64,000 bases of DNA from Nitrososphaerota archaeon (GCA_023381255.1 JAMCTX010000010.1:1-64000), one strand, 5' to 3'; shown: positions 52,642 through 60,934, counted from the first letter of the stretch. The notes: generated by a model from the sequence alone, not told the origin. Numbers and translations: made by a program.

Positions 52642-53103
52642 ATGAAGGTAATAAGAAGCGATAAAGATGCGGGGGTTCTGCTTGCTGAGCTTTCAAGCAC
52701 CTTTAAAAGAAATGATGTAGTTGGCCTAGCCAGATTGCCTGAGCCGCGGGCTGACCAGAAGTACAGAGATGTGCTGAGAAAGGTATACAATCTGGCAGGA
52801 AGTGTCGAACCTGTCGTTATGGTAGAATTTGATAATGGGGATAAAACGGTGTACGCTTTTAATGTCGAAGCTGACCCAAAAGATGGCGAACACATAGGAA
52901 AGGCAAAGGTAAAAGTTAGGGGAAAGTTGATAAAACATTCAAATGGAAATTCTGAAATTACTTATTACAGGGAAATTATTATGGAAAACGCGGAGAATGG
53001 GTTTAAGGAGATAAATGAACTTGCAGACGCATATGAAGAAGCCTACAGCAAAGCATTCTCAAAGAGAAGAAATGAAATAGATCCGTATTACTGGCTTTCA
53101 TAA
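52642..53103 (+). CDS. Hypothetical 153-aa protein following coaD
   Basis: I do not recognise this family. It is a soluble alpha/beta protein: helical N-terminus (DAGVLLAELSSTFKRNDVVG), a central beta region (PVVMVEFDNGDKTVYAFNVEADPKDG, KAKVKVRGKLIKH), and a helical C-terminus (EINELADAYEEAYSKAFSKRR). ATG 52642 is chosen; ATG 52603 is in frame. It is 64 nt after coaD and may share its transcript. Confidence 0.6.
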   Translation: MKVIRSDKDAGVLLAELSSTFKRNDVVGLARLPEPRADQKYRDVLRKVYNLAGSVEPVVMVEFDNGDKTVYAFNVEADPKDGEHIGKAKVKVRGKLIKHSNGNSEITYYREIIMENAENGFKEINELADAYEEAYSKAFSKRRNEIDPYYWLS

Positions 53104-53140
53104 CTTACCGCTCATATATTTGAAAAATTAAAAAGAAATT

Positions 53141-53584
53141 TTATAGCCAGCCGCATAAACAGCTCAATTTTCTTTCTTTCATTATACTTTGTGGATATAA
53201 GAAACCGCATGGGGACGGGATATCTCTTTCAAGCGAGCCGGTCTTAACCCATTTATAGAAACGCTTGAACGCTTTTTTCATGTCTGACTTGGTTACTGCG
53301 CTGTAATCAGAGCCATTGAGCCAGACCATTAAATCCTGTATGTCCTGTTTTGTTAATTCATTAAAAGGCCTGCTTATCCTTTCACCAAAGTCCACGCAGA
53401 TATAGACAAGCTTGGCAACCCTGCCCTTGTTAAGCCCCATTGATTCAAGTACTTTTGCGTAGTCGGCTATCACCTTTCTGTTCTCATTCAGCAACTTTGC
53501 CCTTTCAAGCCTGCCATAGGCTATCCTAAGCGTCTTGTCGTAGTCGTGGATGTCATACTTTTGCCCCATATTATCTAAAAGCAT
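53141..53584 (-). pseudogene. Decayed tyrosine-recombinase (integrase) fragment beside tRNA-Glu
   Basis: The 147-residue remnant has the N-terminal SAM-like DNA-binding domain of a tyrosine recombinase: a helical region then ITKSDMKKAF-like TKSDMKKAFKRFYKWVKTGS. The reading frame then turns to nonsense and stops at 53141. Removing one C from the run at 53211-53214 restores a few residues (HAVSYIHKV, the expected P-x-x-V-x-W/Y-I linker) before two stops. The catalytic domain with its R-H-R-Y residues is absent. It lies 25 nt after the 3' end of tRNA-Glu on the same strand, the classic integrase/attachment-site position. Confidence 0.7.
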
Positions 53585-53609
53585 GGAGTTCTATACCCTA
53601 CGGTCAGGA

Positions 53610-53684
53610 TGCTCCGGCCGGGATTTGAACCCGGGTCTTCGGCTCGAGAGGCCGATATACTTGACCAGTCTATACGACCGGAGC
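53610..53684 (-). tRNA. tRNA-Glu (anticodon CTC)
   Basis: A 75-nt cloverleaf: acceptor GCTCCGG/CCGGAGC, discriminator A73, anticodon stem TCGGC/GCCGA with loop CTCTCGA, T-arm CCGGG TTCAAAT CCCGG. The anticodon CTC reads GAG. No intron and no encoded CCA. A TATA element is at 53708-53719. The 3' half is a plausible attachment site for the lost element. Confidence 0.93.
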
Positions 53685-53707
53685 ACCAAATTAGCTTCTG
53701 TCTGGCA

Positions 53708-53719
53708 TTAATTTAAAGG
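53708..53719 (-). promoter_or_regulatory. TATA box of tRNA-Glu
   Basis: Minus-strand CCTTTAAATTAA is centred about 30 nt before the tRNA 5' end. Confidence 0.45.
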
Positions 53720-53762
53720 CATCGCATTCTGTTTAATTATAAGCTTATAACAGCATTTAGCA

Positions 53763-53774
53763 AGCTTAAATAAG
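53763..53774 (+). promoter_or_regulatory. TATA box of the Tfx-like gene
   Basis: AGCTTAAATAAG is centred 28 nt before TTG 53796, supporting a leaderless TTG start. Confidence 0.5.
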
Positions 53775-53795
53775 ACTTATGGATATTGTCAGTTA

Positions 53796-54269
53796 TTGAG
53801 GGTTAGGTTTGGTCTTTTAACTGAAAGACAGGTTCAAATATTAAAAATGAGAAGAGATGGCAAAGAATATTCTGAAATAGCCAGTGAACTGGGGACGTCA
53901 GTTGAAAATGTATTTATAATTGAAAAAAGGGCCCTGAAAAACATAGAAGCTGCACGCAATACACTGAGGGCTGCAAATCATGCCGGCATCATAGGGAAGA
54001 TCAGCATTGGTTCTGGCACAAAGCTGGTTGAAATACCGGCTTACATAATGGCTGAAGCAGACAGAATGAAAGTCAAGGTGATGACTAATTTTACCAAGAT
54101 ATATGATGACATAAGATATGAGCTGCCTGGCGCCATAAAGGGGCAAGAACTTGCTGAAGGCATTATCGTATATATAATGCATGACGGCACACTTTTCTTC
54201 TTACAGTCAGATGGTGAAGATGAAATAAACCAAAAAAACAACTATCACAATGACAAGCAGGAAGGTTAG
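53796..54269 (+). CDS. Tfx-family DNA-binding protein
   Basis: A 157-aa protein with an N-terminal helix-turn-helix (LTERQVQILKMRRDGKEYSE, then IASELGTSVENVFIIEKRAL) like sigma-4/LuxR and a C-terminal archaeal Tfx domain. Tfx from Methanothermobacter binds downstream of fmdE, the molybdenum formylmethanofuran dehydrogenase promoter; the target here is unknown. The last 63 nt overlap the convergent DUF131 gene, so both C-termini are encoded by the same DNA. Confidence 0.82.
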   Translation: MRVRFGLLTERQVQILKMRRDGKEYSEIASELGTSVENVFIIEKRALKNIEAARNTLRAANHAGIIGKISIGSGTKLVEIPAYIMAEADRMKVKVMTNFTKIYDDIRYELPGAIKGQELAEGIIVYIMHDGTLFFLQSDGEDEINQKNNYHNDKQEG

Positions 54270-54440
54270 CAGCTTTCTGCTGTTTCCGAATGCAATCGGT
54301 ATAGGCCCTATCATTATGACACCGGCAATTTTGGTGTCTTCATTTCCTCCTATTTCCTTCAGCTTGGCTAGCGTGGCTAGCACCATAACCAGCATTCCTA
54401 TAAAAATCAGCGATGCCCCTATTGCCTGCAGGTCAACCAT
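54207..54440 (-). CDS. DUF131 small membrane protein
   Basis: A 77-aa archaeal DUF131 (TIGR00304) protein: helix 1 (IGASLIFIGMLVMVLATLA), the signature loop GGVIMIGPIPIAFG-like AGVIMIGPIPIAFGN, and helix 2 near the C-terminus. Function unknown. Its C-terminal codons overlap the Tfx gene tail to tail. Confidence 0.8.
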   Translation of the reverse strand: MVDLQAIGASLIFIGMLVMVLATLAKLKEIGGNEDTKIAGVIMIGPIPIAFGNSRKLLTFLLVIVIVVFLVYFIFTI

Positions 54441-54474
54441 AAAAAATTATTTACATTATAAAAAATAAAGTTTT

Positions 54475-54987
54475 TCACTGTTTTATACTTTCAAGCCCAG
54501 CTATAAACTCCTTCATCCAGGCTGGAAGGTCAGACGGCGTCCTGGAAGTAACAAGGTTTCCATCCCTTATTACAGGTTCATCTCTGTAATTTCCGCCTGC
54601 TGCAACCACGTCGTCCTTTATTCCCATCCATGAAGTTACAGTTCTTCCTTTTAGAAGGTTAGCTGATATGAGCACCTGCGGCCCATGGCATATTGCTGCA
54701 ACGGGCTTATTTTTATTAAAAAAATTGCGCGTAAGTTCAATGGCATGACTGTTAAGCCTCACTTTTTCTGGTCCTCTTCCCCCTGGTATGACAAGCATAT
54801 CAAATTTTTCAGGGTCAACTTCATCAAATGAAAGGTCTGCATTTAATGTGTAGCCATGCTTCAGGGTGACAGGCCCTTTCTTTGATGAAGCTACGTGAAC
54901 CTCCACCTTCTCCTCCTGAAGCCTGTAATAAGGGTATAAAACCTCGAGGTCTTCGCCTTCGGTTTCAGTAATAATTAATGCTTTCAT
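54475..54987 (-). CDS. DJ-1/PfpI-family protein
   Basis: A 170-aa PfpI-type protein. The nucleophile elbow is AAICHGPQVL with the catalytic Cys, an upstream acid is in ITETEGEDLEV, and the motif VIPGGRGPEKV completes the pocket. Relatives act as glyoxalases/deglycases or peptidases and protect against carbonyl stress. ATG 54987 is preferred over 55047: a TATA box lies 29 nt before it at 55011-55023. Confidence 0.88.
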   Translation of the reverse strand: MKALIITETEGEDLEVLYPYYRLQEEKVEVHVASSKKGPVTLKHGYTLNADLSFDEVDPEKFDMLVIPGGRGPEKVRLNSHAIELTRNFFNKNKPVAAICHGPQVLISANLLKGRTVTSWMGIKDDVVAAGGNYRDEPVIRDGNLVTSRTPSDLPAWMKEFIAGLESIKQ

Positions 54988-55010
54988 ATCAACCTTTTTA
55001 TCTAGCCCGC

Positions 55011-55023
55011 TTAAAAATATAAC
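55011..55023 (-). promoter_or_regulatory. TATA box of the PfpI gene
   Basis: Minus-strand GTTATATTTTTAA is centred about 29 nt before ATG 54987, giving a leaderless mRNA. Confidence 0.55.
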
Positions 55024-55047
55024 AGTAGAATTTTTATTGGCTTGCAT

Positions 55048-55115
55048 CTAGCATTAAACTGTACCACTGAGTTTAAGAAAAACCGTATCATGAGCGTTTC
55101 ACCAAACCATTAAAT
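55048..55115 (+). repeat. 68-bp inverted repeat, left copy (duplicated promoter-like element)
   Basis: This element matches the reverse complement of 57942-58009 at 63 of 68 positions, with a 44-bp perfect core at 55065-55108. It contains two operator-like pairs, GTTTAAGAAAAAC and GTTTCACCAAAC, and ends in ACCATTAAATC, which could serve as BRE plus TATA for the gene at 55149. It lies between the divergent PfpI gene and that gene. Confidence 0.9.
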
Positions 55116-55148
55116 CAATTTGGTCTAATTATGCTTTGATGATAAAAT

Positions 55149-55532
55149 TTGGTTCCAAGCGAATATCCTAAAACAGCATACACGGTATCCATGATAGCTG
55201 GAGCATTGATGATAGCAAGCAGCATAATAGTGATGATAGTTTCCTGGGCTTTCTACTTAACGCAGCCTGTTAGATATTACGGCCCAATGATTTTCGGAGG
55301 TTACGGTGGCCCGTTCTTTATGTTTGGGCTGATGGCAATATTTGGACTTGTATCTGGAATAGTGGTGATAGCTTCAGCATTTATGCTCAGGAAGTCGGCT
55401 GATTACACTGTCTGGGGAATACTGATAATAGTCTTTTCAATATTCAGCTTCTTTGGCATGGGTGGCTTTGTTGTGGGTGCCGTGCTGGGAATAGTGGGAG
55501 GTGGTCTTGCACTTTCCTGGAAATCCAGCTAA
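55149..55532 (+). CDS. Small polytopic membrane protein (127 aa)
   Basis: Four hydrophobic segments: about residues 13-37, 50-78, 84-103 and 106-124, with a Gly/Tyr-rich loop (RYYGPMIFGGYGGPF). No catalytic motif and no family recognised. The start is TTG 55149. It is read inward from the left 68-bp element and converges on the winged-helix gene, so its expression may be tied to that of the ABC exporter. Confidence 0.65.
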   Translation: MVPSEYPKTAYTVSMIAGALMIASSIIVMIVSWAFYLTQPVRYYGPMIFGGYGGPFFMFGLMAIFGLVSGIVVIASAFMLRKSADYTVWGILIIVFSIFSFFGMGGFVVGAVLGIVGGGLALSWKSS

Positions 55533-55543
55533 AACCCAAACTG

Positions 55544-56050
55544 TTATTTTTTTGTTTCCATCAACCTGACTAGGTTTGTATTTCCACTCTTTTCTGTAAT
55601 CACTATTCCTCTTTCCGCAAGCCTGGCAATTACACGGTGCGTCTTAAGCCTAGTAAAGCCACTTTCCTTCGAGATGTATTTCTGCAGATATGCACCGTCA
55701 TGCTTGAGTAAAATTTCTATAACTTTTCTCTCATCTGGCAGCAAAAATCTAGTTAAATCCGACATTTCGGAATGATTTCCGTTTTCAGGCAATTTTCTGT
55801 TTACAATCTCGGGCATTATTAGAAAATAAATGACACCAACTGTGCTGGCTAGAGTTGTGCTGAAGAAAAGGATAAATGTGAGCGGCACGAAAAATGGTAT
55901 TCCTGATGGCGCATGCCCTTCTATCAATTCCTCTATAAGAACTGCCACACTCTGCCCGTTTTCGCTTATTGCTGCCAGGGCAAGTATCAGCAGGCTTAAC
56001 CCTACTGAAGCTGTAACCAGCATAAAAAAGAATATCTTGACCCTGTTCAA
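55544..56050 (-). CDS. Membrane-anchored winged-helix protein
   Basis: A 168-aa protein with two N-terminal helices (about 7-28 and 50-78), a short linker, and a C-terminal MarR/DUF7343-like winged helix (LLPDERKVIEILLKHDGAYLQK, then GFTRLKTHRVIARLAERGIV). This layout suggests a sensor that binds DNA while held in the membrane. It is the last gene of the ABC exporter operon (ATPase, permease, this protein) and is the natural candidate to read the 68-bp elements. Confidence 0.8.
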   Translation of the reverse strand: MNRVKIFFFMLVTASVGLSLLILALAAISENGQSVAVLIEELIEGHAPSGIPFFVPLTFILFFSTTLASTVGVIYFLIMPEIVNRKLPENGNHSEMSDLTRFLLPDERKVIEILLKHDGAYLQKYISKESGFTRLKTHRVIARLAERGIVITEKSGNTNLVRLMETKK

Positions 56051-56108
56051 CGGTTTATCTCAGAAATATTGTTCTTTTTAACTTTTTTATTGATACAGGC
56101 AGTTCAAA

Positions 56109-56936
56109 TCAATTGAATTCCTTTCTCTCGAATAGAACCAGCCCCAGAATGGCAGTAACTATGAAGTACGCTGCAAGAATTGCAATCCCTTCGGGAACTG
56201 TAACTGCGTATGATGTTATAGCCACATGCCCAAAATGCACAGTTGAGGTATGTAATGGATACGGCACTGTCAATATGTTGCCTATTATCCCTGCGCCATA
56301 TGTGATCAGAAACCAGGGTTCAATGTGGACGAAGGCGTCTATTAAATTCTGAATGAGGGAAAATGCAAATAGCATGAGCACTACTGTTGTTAGTATTGCT
56401 ATGGAACTGCTCTTGAACAGTGAGCTGAAGAAAAACGTTAGCCCCAGCACTGAAATCAAATACAGCACTGTAAATAAAAATGATTCCAAGAACTGGTAAG
56501 GCATGTTAAAGCCGAAATAATAGAAGTTGTTCAACACGGTTATAGCTAAAAAGGCAACAATTATCATGAACGAAGCTATAAAGGCCGCAAACCATTTGCC
56601 CGCATAAATGCTTGACCTCCTAATCGGGTTGCCAACAGTGAAATAGCCTGTCTTGTTCTGGAATTCCCCAGATATCGCGTCGCCTCCAAAGAATATGCCA
56701 GAAAGTATGACAATGTATGTAGCTGATGTGCCCCACCAGCTTGAATAGAAATCGATTGATGATGTAAGAAAGCCGGACGGACGATAATGGCCCACCAGCA
56801 AGGTGAGCAATGCACCTATTATCACCCCTATTCCAAGCATTATGATGAACCTTCTTGACCTGAAATAATTTAACAGCTCGAACTTGGTTATTGTAAAAGT
56901 CTGAGCTATGCTTGAAGGAATTTTATGATTGGACAT
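56109..56936 (-). CDS. ABC-2 type exporter permease
   Basis: A 275-aa membrane protein with about six helices. The N-terminal amphipathic segment (TFTITKFELLNYFRSRRFIIML), the large GDAISGEFQNKTGYF region and the C-terminal helices match the ABC-2/NatB-type permease family. It partners the ATPase gene 10 nt upstream. Exported substrate is unknown; antimicrobial peptides, lipids and ions are all possible. Confidence 0.85.
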   Translation of the reverse strand: MSNHKIPSSIAQTFTITKFELLNYFRSRRFIIMLGIGVIIGALLTLLVGHYRPSGFLTSSIDFYSSWWGTSATYIVILSGIFFGGDAISGEFQNKTGYFTVGNPIRRSSIYAGKWFAAFIASFMIIVAFLAITVLNNFYYFGFNMPYQFLESFLFTVLYLISVLGLTFFFSSLFKSSSIAILTTVVLMLFAFSLIQNLIDAFVHIEPWFLITYGAGIIGNILTVPYPLHTSTVHFGHVAITSYAVTVPEGIAILAAYFIVTAILGLVLFERKEFN

Positions 56937-56946
56937 TTTGTATCGC

Positions 56947-57891
56947 CTACAGAGCCTCCTTTATCATGTTAAGATACGTGTTTTCCAGTGCTGATGCAGA
57001 AGGTTTGAAACTTATCATGCCTATTTTCATTCTTGCAAGTTCATATAGCAGTTCTTCCTGAACTTTTATGTCGCCAGATATTTCTATTCGTATGTTTGTT
57101 TCATCTATCTTAGACGCTCTCTTTACATTGCTCAGTTTTCCTATTTCAGCCATGATGCTGTCATCAATAATCCTTGAAAATCCAATCTCTATTACGTTTG
57201 ACCCATTTTCGGAAAATTTAAGAATCACATTAGATATGGTATCATAAGCCAGGAGTTTGCCGTGATCTATCATTGCCACTTCATCACAAACATCAGTAAC
57301 TTCGTTCAGCAGGTGAGAACTCATGAAAATCAGCCTGTTCTTGCGCTTAAGTGACTTTACAATTTCCCTGACTTCACTCATGCCCCTCGGGTCTAGCCCG
57401 GTAGTTGGTTCGTCCAGCATAATTATGTCCGGATCGCTGATCAATACTGAAGCTATGTTCACCCTCTGCTTCATCCCCTTTGAAAACTTGCCCACTTTCT
57501 TGTCCTTCCATTCAAGCATTTTTACCTCACTGAGTGATTCCTCAATCCTTTTACCTTGCTCTTCGGAAGGCACGCCCCTTATTTCAGCTATCATGGATAG
57601 TGCTTCCATCGGAGTAAGTGAAGGGTAGATTTCAGGCGTTTCTATGAGCGCAGCACATGAGGAAAGAGCGCTTCTTTTATTTGAATGCACATCGATACCA
57701 TTAATCATAGCGTGACCCTCTGAAGGCCTTATCATATCTGTGAAAAGTTTTAATGTTGTTGTTTTGCCAGCACCATTTGGACCCAGAAAGCCGATGCATT
57801 TTGCCCCTTCTAGCTTTAAGTTCAAGTCAGAAAGGGCAGTAAATGAGCCGTATTTTTTTGTCAGTTTAACAGCCTCAATAGACTGTTGCAT
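56947..57891 (-). CDS. ABC exporter ATPase
   Basis: A 314-aa ATPase with Walker A GPNGAGKTT, signature FSKGMKQRV (LSGGQ equivalent), Walker B IIMLDEPTTGLDP and switch His in FMSSHLLNEV, followed by an 85-residue C-terminal domain typical of DrrA/CcmA-type exporters. It starts the operon that reads inward from the right 68-bp element. The leader is about 27 nt and holds an SD-like GGGGATGA before ATG 57891. Confidence 0.9.
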   Translation of the reverse strand: MQQSIEAVKLTKKYGSFTALSDLNLKLEGAKCIGFLGPNGAGKTTTLKLFTDMIRPSEGHAMINGIDVHSNKRSALSSCAALIETPEIYPSLTPMEALSMIAEIRGVPSEEQGKRIEESLSEVKMLEWKDKKVGKFSKGMKQRVNIASVLISDPDIIMLDEPTTGLDPRGMSEVREIVKSLKRKNRLIFMSSHLLNEVTDVCDEVAMIDHGKLLAYDTISNVILKFSENGSNVIEIGFSRIIDDSIMAEIGKLSNVKRASKIDETNIRIEISGDIKVQEELLYELARMKIGMISFKPSASALENTYLNMIKEAL

Positions 57892-57941
57892 ACTTTTTCA
57901 TCCCCATTTATTTATCGCCTTTTTCAATCATATTATGCGCA

Positions 57942-58009
57942 ATTTAACGGTTTGGTGAAACGCTCATGATACGGTTTTTCTTAAACTCAGTGATGCAGTT
58001 TAACACTAG
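57942..58009 (-). repeat. 68-bp inverted repeat, right copy (duplicated promoter-like element)
   Basis: The reverse complement of 55048-55115 with five mismatches; the 44-bp core at 57949-57992 is identical. Read toward the ABC operon it ends in ACCGTTAAATT, placed so that transcription would begin about 25 nt later and give a short leader before 57891. Both copies thus have the same orientation relative to the gene they precede. Confidence 0.9.
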
Positions 58010-58102
58010 CCGGAGGAATGATACCTGCACCGAAATTATTAATTTCATATTTTAGCCAATCAGGCGGAAAGTTAATAGCCATGAAGCATCTCAATGCTGT
58101 AA

Positions 58103-58603
58103 TTATTGGTTGCTTTTAGAATCTGTTTGTATTGGTTGATTCATATTTTTCTGTATCATATAAATAAAGATGCGGTAGTAGTGTTTTCCGTTTTTTAAGA
58201 CATGAAACTGCACTGGACGCCAGCCAGGTATTCCGAATTCATGTGAAACAATAACAGAACCTTCTTTAAGTTCATCAATAAATTTATGTTTTAGCCTGGC
58301 ATTTTCAGCTGCGCCCTGGTAGATCGTTATAAGGTTAGCTTCAGATATATCTACGATGTCATAACTTGCATTTATAATAACTGCATTTTTGAGTTTGGAA
58401 ACCATTGAGCTCGCAATTGTGCTTAACTTCTTGTCTATTTCTATGCCTACAGCTTTTTTTACCCTAAAATCCCTAGCAGCAGCCATCACAATGCTCCCAT
58501 CTCCACACCCCAAGTCGTACACTATTGATGATGAAGAGGCCCTGCCTAGGCTAAGCATCTGGTTTATCACATAAGGTGGGGAAGGGTAGTACACAGCGCC
58601 CAT
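58103..58603 (-). CDS. Class I methyltransferase, archaeal lysine-methyltransferase (aKMT)-like
   Basis: A 166-aa SAM-dependent enzyme: YPSPPYVINQML, motif I YDLGCGDGSIVMAAA, acidic loop GIEIDKKLS, and the late VSHEFGIPGW segment. This set resembles Sulfolobus aKMT4 and eukaryotic ATPSCKMT, which methylate protein lysines. The substrate here is unproven. The gene ends about 95 nt before the right 68-bp repeat and points toward it. Confidence 0.75.
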   Translation of the reverse strand: MGAVYYPSPPYVINQMLSLGRASSSSIVYDLGCGDGSIVMAAARDFRVKKAVGIEIDKKLSTIASSMVSKLKNAVIINASYDIVDISEANLITIYQGAAENARLKHKFIDELKEGSVIVSHEFGIPGWRPVQFHVLKNGKHYYRIFIYMIQKNMNQPIQTDSKSNQ

Positions 58604-58683
58604 AAGCGATAGATATGAGTTGGAATAGATAAAGGTTGACCGTTAATATTTTAGATAACCGCGTCTTGTGAACTGTTCATATA

Positions 58684-58866
58684 CTAAAATTCCAAATAAT
58701 TACTGTTTTCCTCAAACACCCAACTATCTTTTAAACGGTCTACTTCCAAATCAATATCATAAAAATAGCGTTTTTTACCGTTATCGCCAATCACAACCCT
58801 GACACGGTCAGATTTGCGCAGAACCCTAGCCTCATCTTCTGATATGTAAAACTTTTCATCAATCAT
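58684..58866 (-). CDS. Hypothetical 60-aa protein
   Basis: A small acidic protein (YISEDEARVLRKSDRVRVVIG, then KKRYFYDIDLEVDRLKDSW) with alternating strands. Family not recognised. A TATA-like GATTTTAAAATTA lies about 21 nt before the ATG. It is 80 nt upstream of the methyltransferase gene. Confidence 0.5.
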   Translation of the reverse strand: MIDEKFYISEDEARVLRKSDRVRVVIGDNGKKRYFYDIDLEVDRLKDSWVFEENSNYLEF

Positions 58867-59025
58867 TTTTTGTCAGGCAGTAATTTTAAAATCCAATTAA
58901 AATGTAGACAAGTCCAACTTTTTGGACATAATTAAAAGATTTTTTTAGTGAACTATTATAAATTGCCAGACAATCATTTTGCGCATAGTTTTAAGCCCAT
59001 TTTTTCATACTAATTTACACTAAAT

Positions 59026-59949
59026 TTATTCAATTCCGAGTTCTTTTCCCATTTTAATCAAGAGACCCAGAGATGGTAGATCGTTAATAGTGCCGGATTT
59101 GAGCTTTATTGATGCCATAAGGTTAGCGTATAAGCAGGCCTTTTTGATGCCGACCCCCTGCATTGTCAATGCAATGTATGTTGCATCAAAAACATCACCG
59201 GCGCCAATTGTGTGCTCAAACCCATTTATTCTGAACGCTTTGGCATGGTATACCTTCCCCTCCGATATGCATGTAGAACCTGTTGCCCCTTCCTTTATTA
59301 CATATGTTCTCCTCTGATCTATGAGATCCGCTTTTGATTCCCTGTAATTCTTTCTTGTATATGATAAAAGCTCTTTTTTATTAAAGAACACTGTATCCGA
59401 AAATGTAACTAGGTTATTTGTCATACTGGTTTTTCTAGGACCCGGATCAAAAAATACACTTGCTAAATTTCGGCTGGCAATCATGGCTGCATTTATTATT
59501 GCTCGTGATGCTGGAATTGTTTTTTTAAGGTTATAACCATCAAAGAAAATGGCCCTTGCCGAAGATACGTCAGTAACATCGTTTTCATCCAGCATTGCTC
59601 CAGCTCCTGCATATCCCAGGAAAGCGTGCCTGCGATTTCTATCAAATATGTTGTTGGAAATGGAGGTATTGTAGCGTTCATCAATTTTTAACATTTCAGT
59701 ATATACTTTATTTGCTTGAAGCTCCCTGATTAAGATTGATGAAAAACAATCATTTCCTAACCTGTCTATAACCCCAACCCGAAGCCCAAGCCTGCTCGCA
59801 ACGATCGCTACGGTACATGCCCCCCCTGGGCTGAACCACGTTTTATCGGCTTCTATTGCATCATTTACACGCACGGGCAGTGAATCGACCCTATAATATA
59901 AGTCAAGCACACAATCCGATACTACCAGCAGGTCAAATTTGTGTTGCAT
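59026..59949 (-). CDS. PfkB/ribokinase-family sugar or nucleoside kinase
   Basis: A 307-aa kinase with the N-terminal PfkB signature region (FSPGGACTVAIVASRLG) and C-terminal catalytic motif TIGAGDVFDATYIA, including the base Asp. It phosphorylates a sugar or nucleoside using ATP. ATG 59949 is chosen because SD GGTGA lies eight bases upstream; an earlier in-frame GTG at 59961 overlaps that SD. It overlaps the ADP-ribosylglycohydrolase gene by 17 nt and is coupled to it. Confidence 0.85.
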   Translation of the reverse strand: MQHKFDLLVVSDCVLDLYYRVDSLPVRVNDAIEADKTWFSPGGACTVAIVASRLGLRVGVIDRLGNDCFSSILIRELQANKVYTEMLKIDERYNTSISNNIFDRNRRHAFLGYAGAGAMLDENDVTDVSSARAIFFDGYNLKKTIPASRAIINAAMIASRNLASVFFDPGPRKTSMTNNLVTFSDTVFFNKKELLSYTRKNYRESKADLIDQRRTYVIKEGATGSTCISEGKVYHAKAFRINGFEHTIGAGDVFDATYIALTMQGVGIKKACLYANLMASIKLKSGTINDLPSLGLLIKMGKELGIE

Positions 59950-60934
59950 TAACAAGGTCACCGGTTAACTTTCTTATATCATTTTGAGAATTTGCATCAA
60001 TTGTCCTTATCCACTCAATGGGTATTCCGGAAATTCCGCAGTAGCTTCCTGAAATTGCACCCACAATTGCACCTATGGTGTCAGAATCTCCGCCAAGGTT
60101 ACATGCAAGAAGCAATGCTCTCTTAAAATCGCCGCCAGACCTTACAAATATTGAAAGCGCAGCCGGCACTGCATCTTCTGTGAGCGCTCCCTGCGGTTCC
60201 TTCAGGAAAGAGAAAAGATTGTCCAGGTAATCCTGATCATCTCTTCCACCAATACCAAACGCCTCAAATATTCTATTAGATATTGATTTGCCGTCTATTG
60301 CTTTGCCCGCAATCCTAGCCATTTTTAATGATTCAATGCTAATTTCAGCGGGATATTTGCCGCCATTTATCCCTATTTTAACTGCTGTAGCTACCGCCAT
60401 CGCGCCGGAAATTGCGATTCCAGTATAGTGTGTCGGCATGCACGCTTTAATCACATCTTCTAGCATTTCCTCGTAACTCCTGCTACAGTCAAATATTCCA
60501 ACTGGCGATATCTTCATTGCGCATCCGTTGGTAGTGCCAGAAGTTCCTGAATACTCAACTGGAATCCCGGCTAGGATGCGCTCTATTGCTATTCTGGTAC
60601 TGGGTCCTATTATTGTTCCCTCAAGTGCATCATTGGCTTTAGCCCATCTCAGCAATTCATCAGCAACTGCTTCTGGGTTAACTTTTCCTTCCCTTATAAT
60701 TGCCCTTGCCAGCGCAAACGTCAGGGCCGTATCGTCTGTGTATGCCCCAGCTTTTAGCTGTGAGTGAACGCCGTTATCAGGTGACGGGTTCATAAATTTA
60801 TCAACAAAACCATATCTTTCCTTAATTGTAACTCTGTCTAGGAAAGTAGTTGGCATGCCAAGCGCGTCGCCTATAGCTGTTCCGTAAAGCACGCCAAGGG
60901 CCTTTTCATATAACAGTTCCCTGTTTAATCCCAT
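59933..60934 (-). CDS. ADP-ribosylglycohydrolase-family protein
   Basis: A 333-aa all-helical hydrolase. The di-Mg site is formed by YTDDTALTFALARAI near the N-terminus and GGDSDTIGAIVGA near the C-terminus; GTAIGDALGMP opens the fold. Family members cleave N-glycosidic bonds of ADP-ribose adducts or related compounds. Placed between a PfkB kinase and an MFS carrier, it more likely splits an imported nucleoside or ribosyl compound than reverses protein modification (inference). Confidence 0.85.
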   Translation of the reverse strand: MGLNRELLYEKALGVLYGTAIGDALGMPTTFLDRVTIKERYGFVDKFMNPSPDNGVHSQLKAGAYTDDTALTFALARAIIREGKVNPEAVADELLRWAKANDALEGTIIGPSTRIAIERILAGIPVEYSGTSGTTNGCAMKISPVGIFDCSRSYEEMLEDVIKACMPTHYTGIAISGAMAVATAVKIGINGGKYPAEISIESLKMARIAGKAIDGKSISNRIFEAFGIGGRDDQDYLDNLFSFLKEPQGALTEDAVPAALSIFVRSGGDFKRALLLACNLGGDSDTIGAIVGAISGSYCGISGIPIEWIRTIDANSQNDIRKLTGDLVNATQI

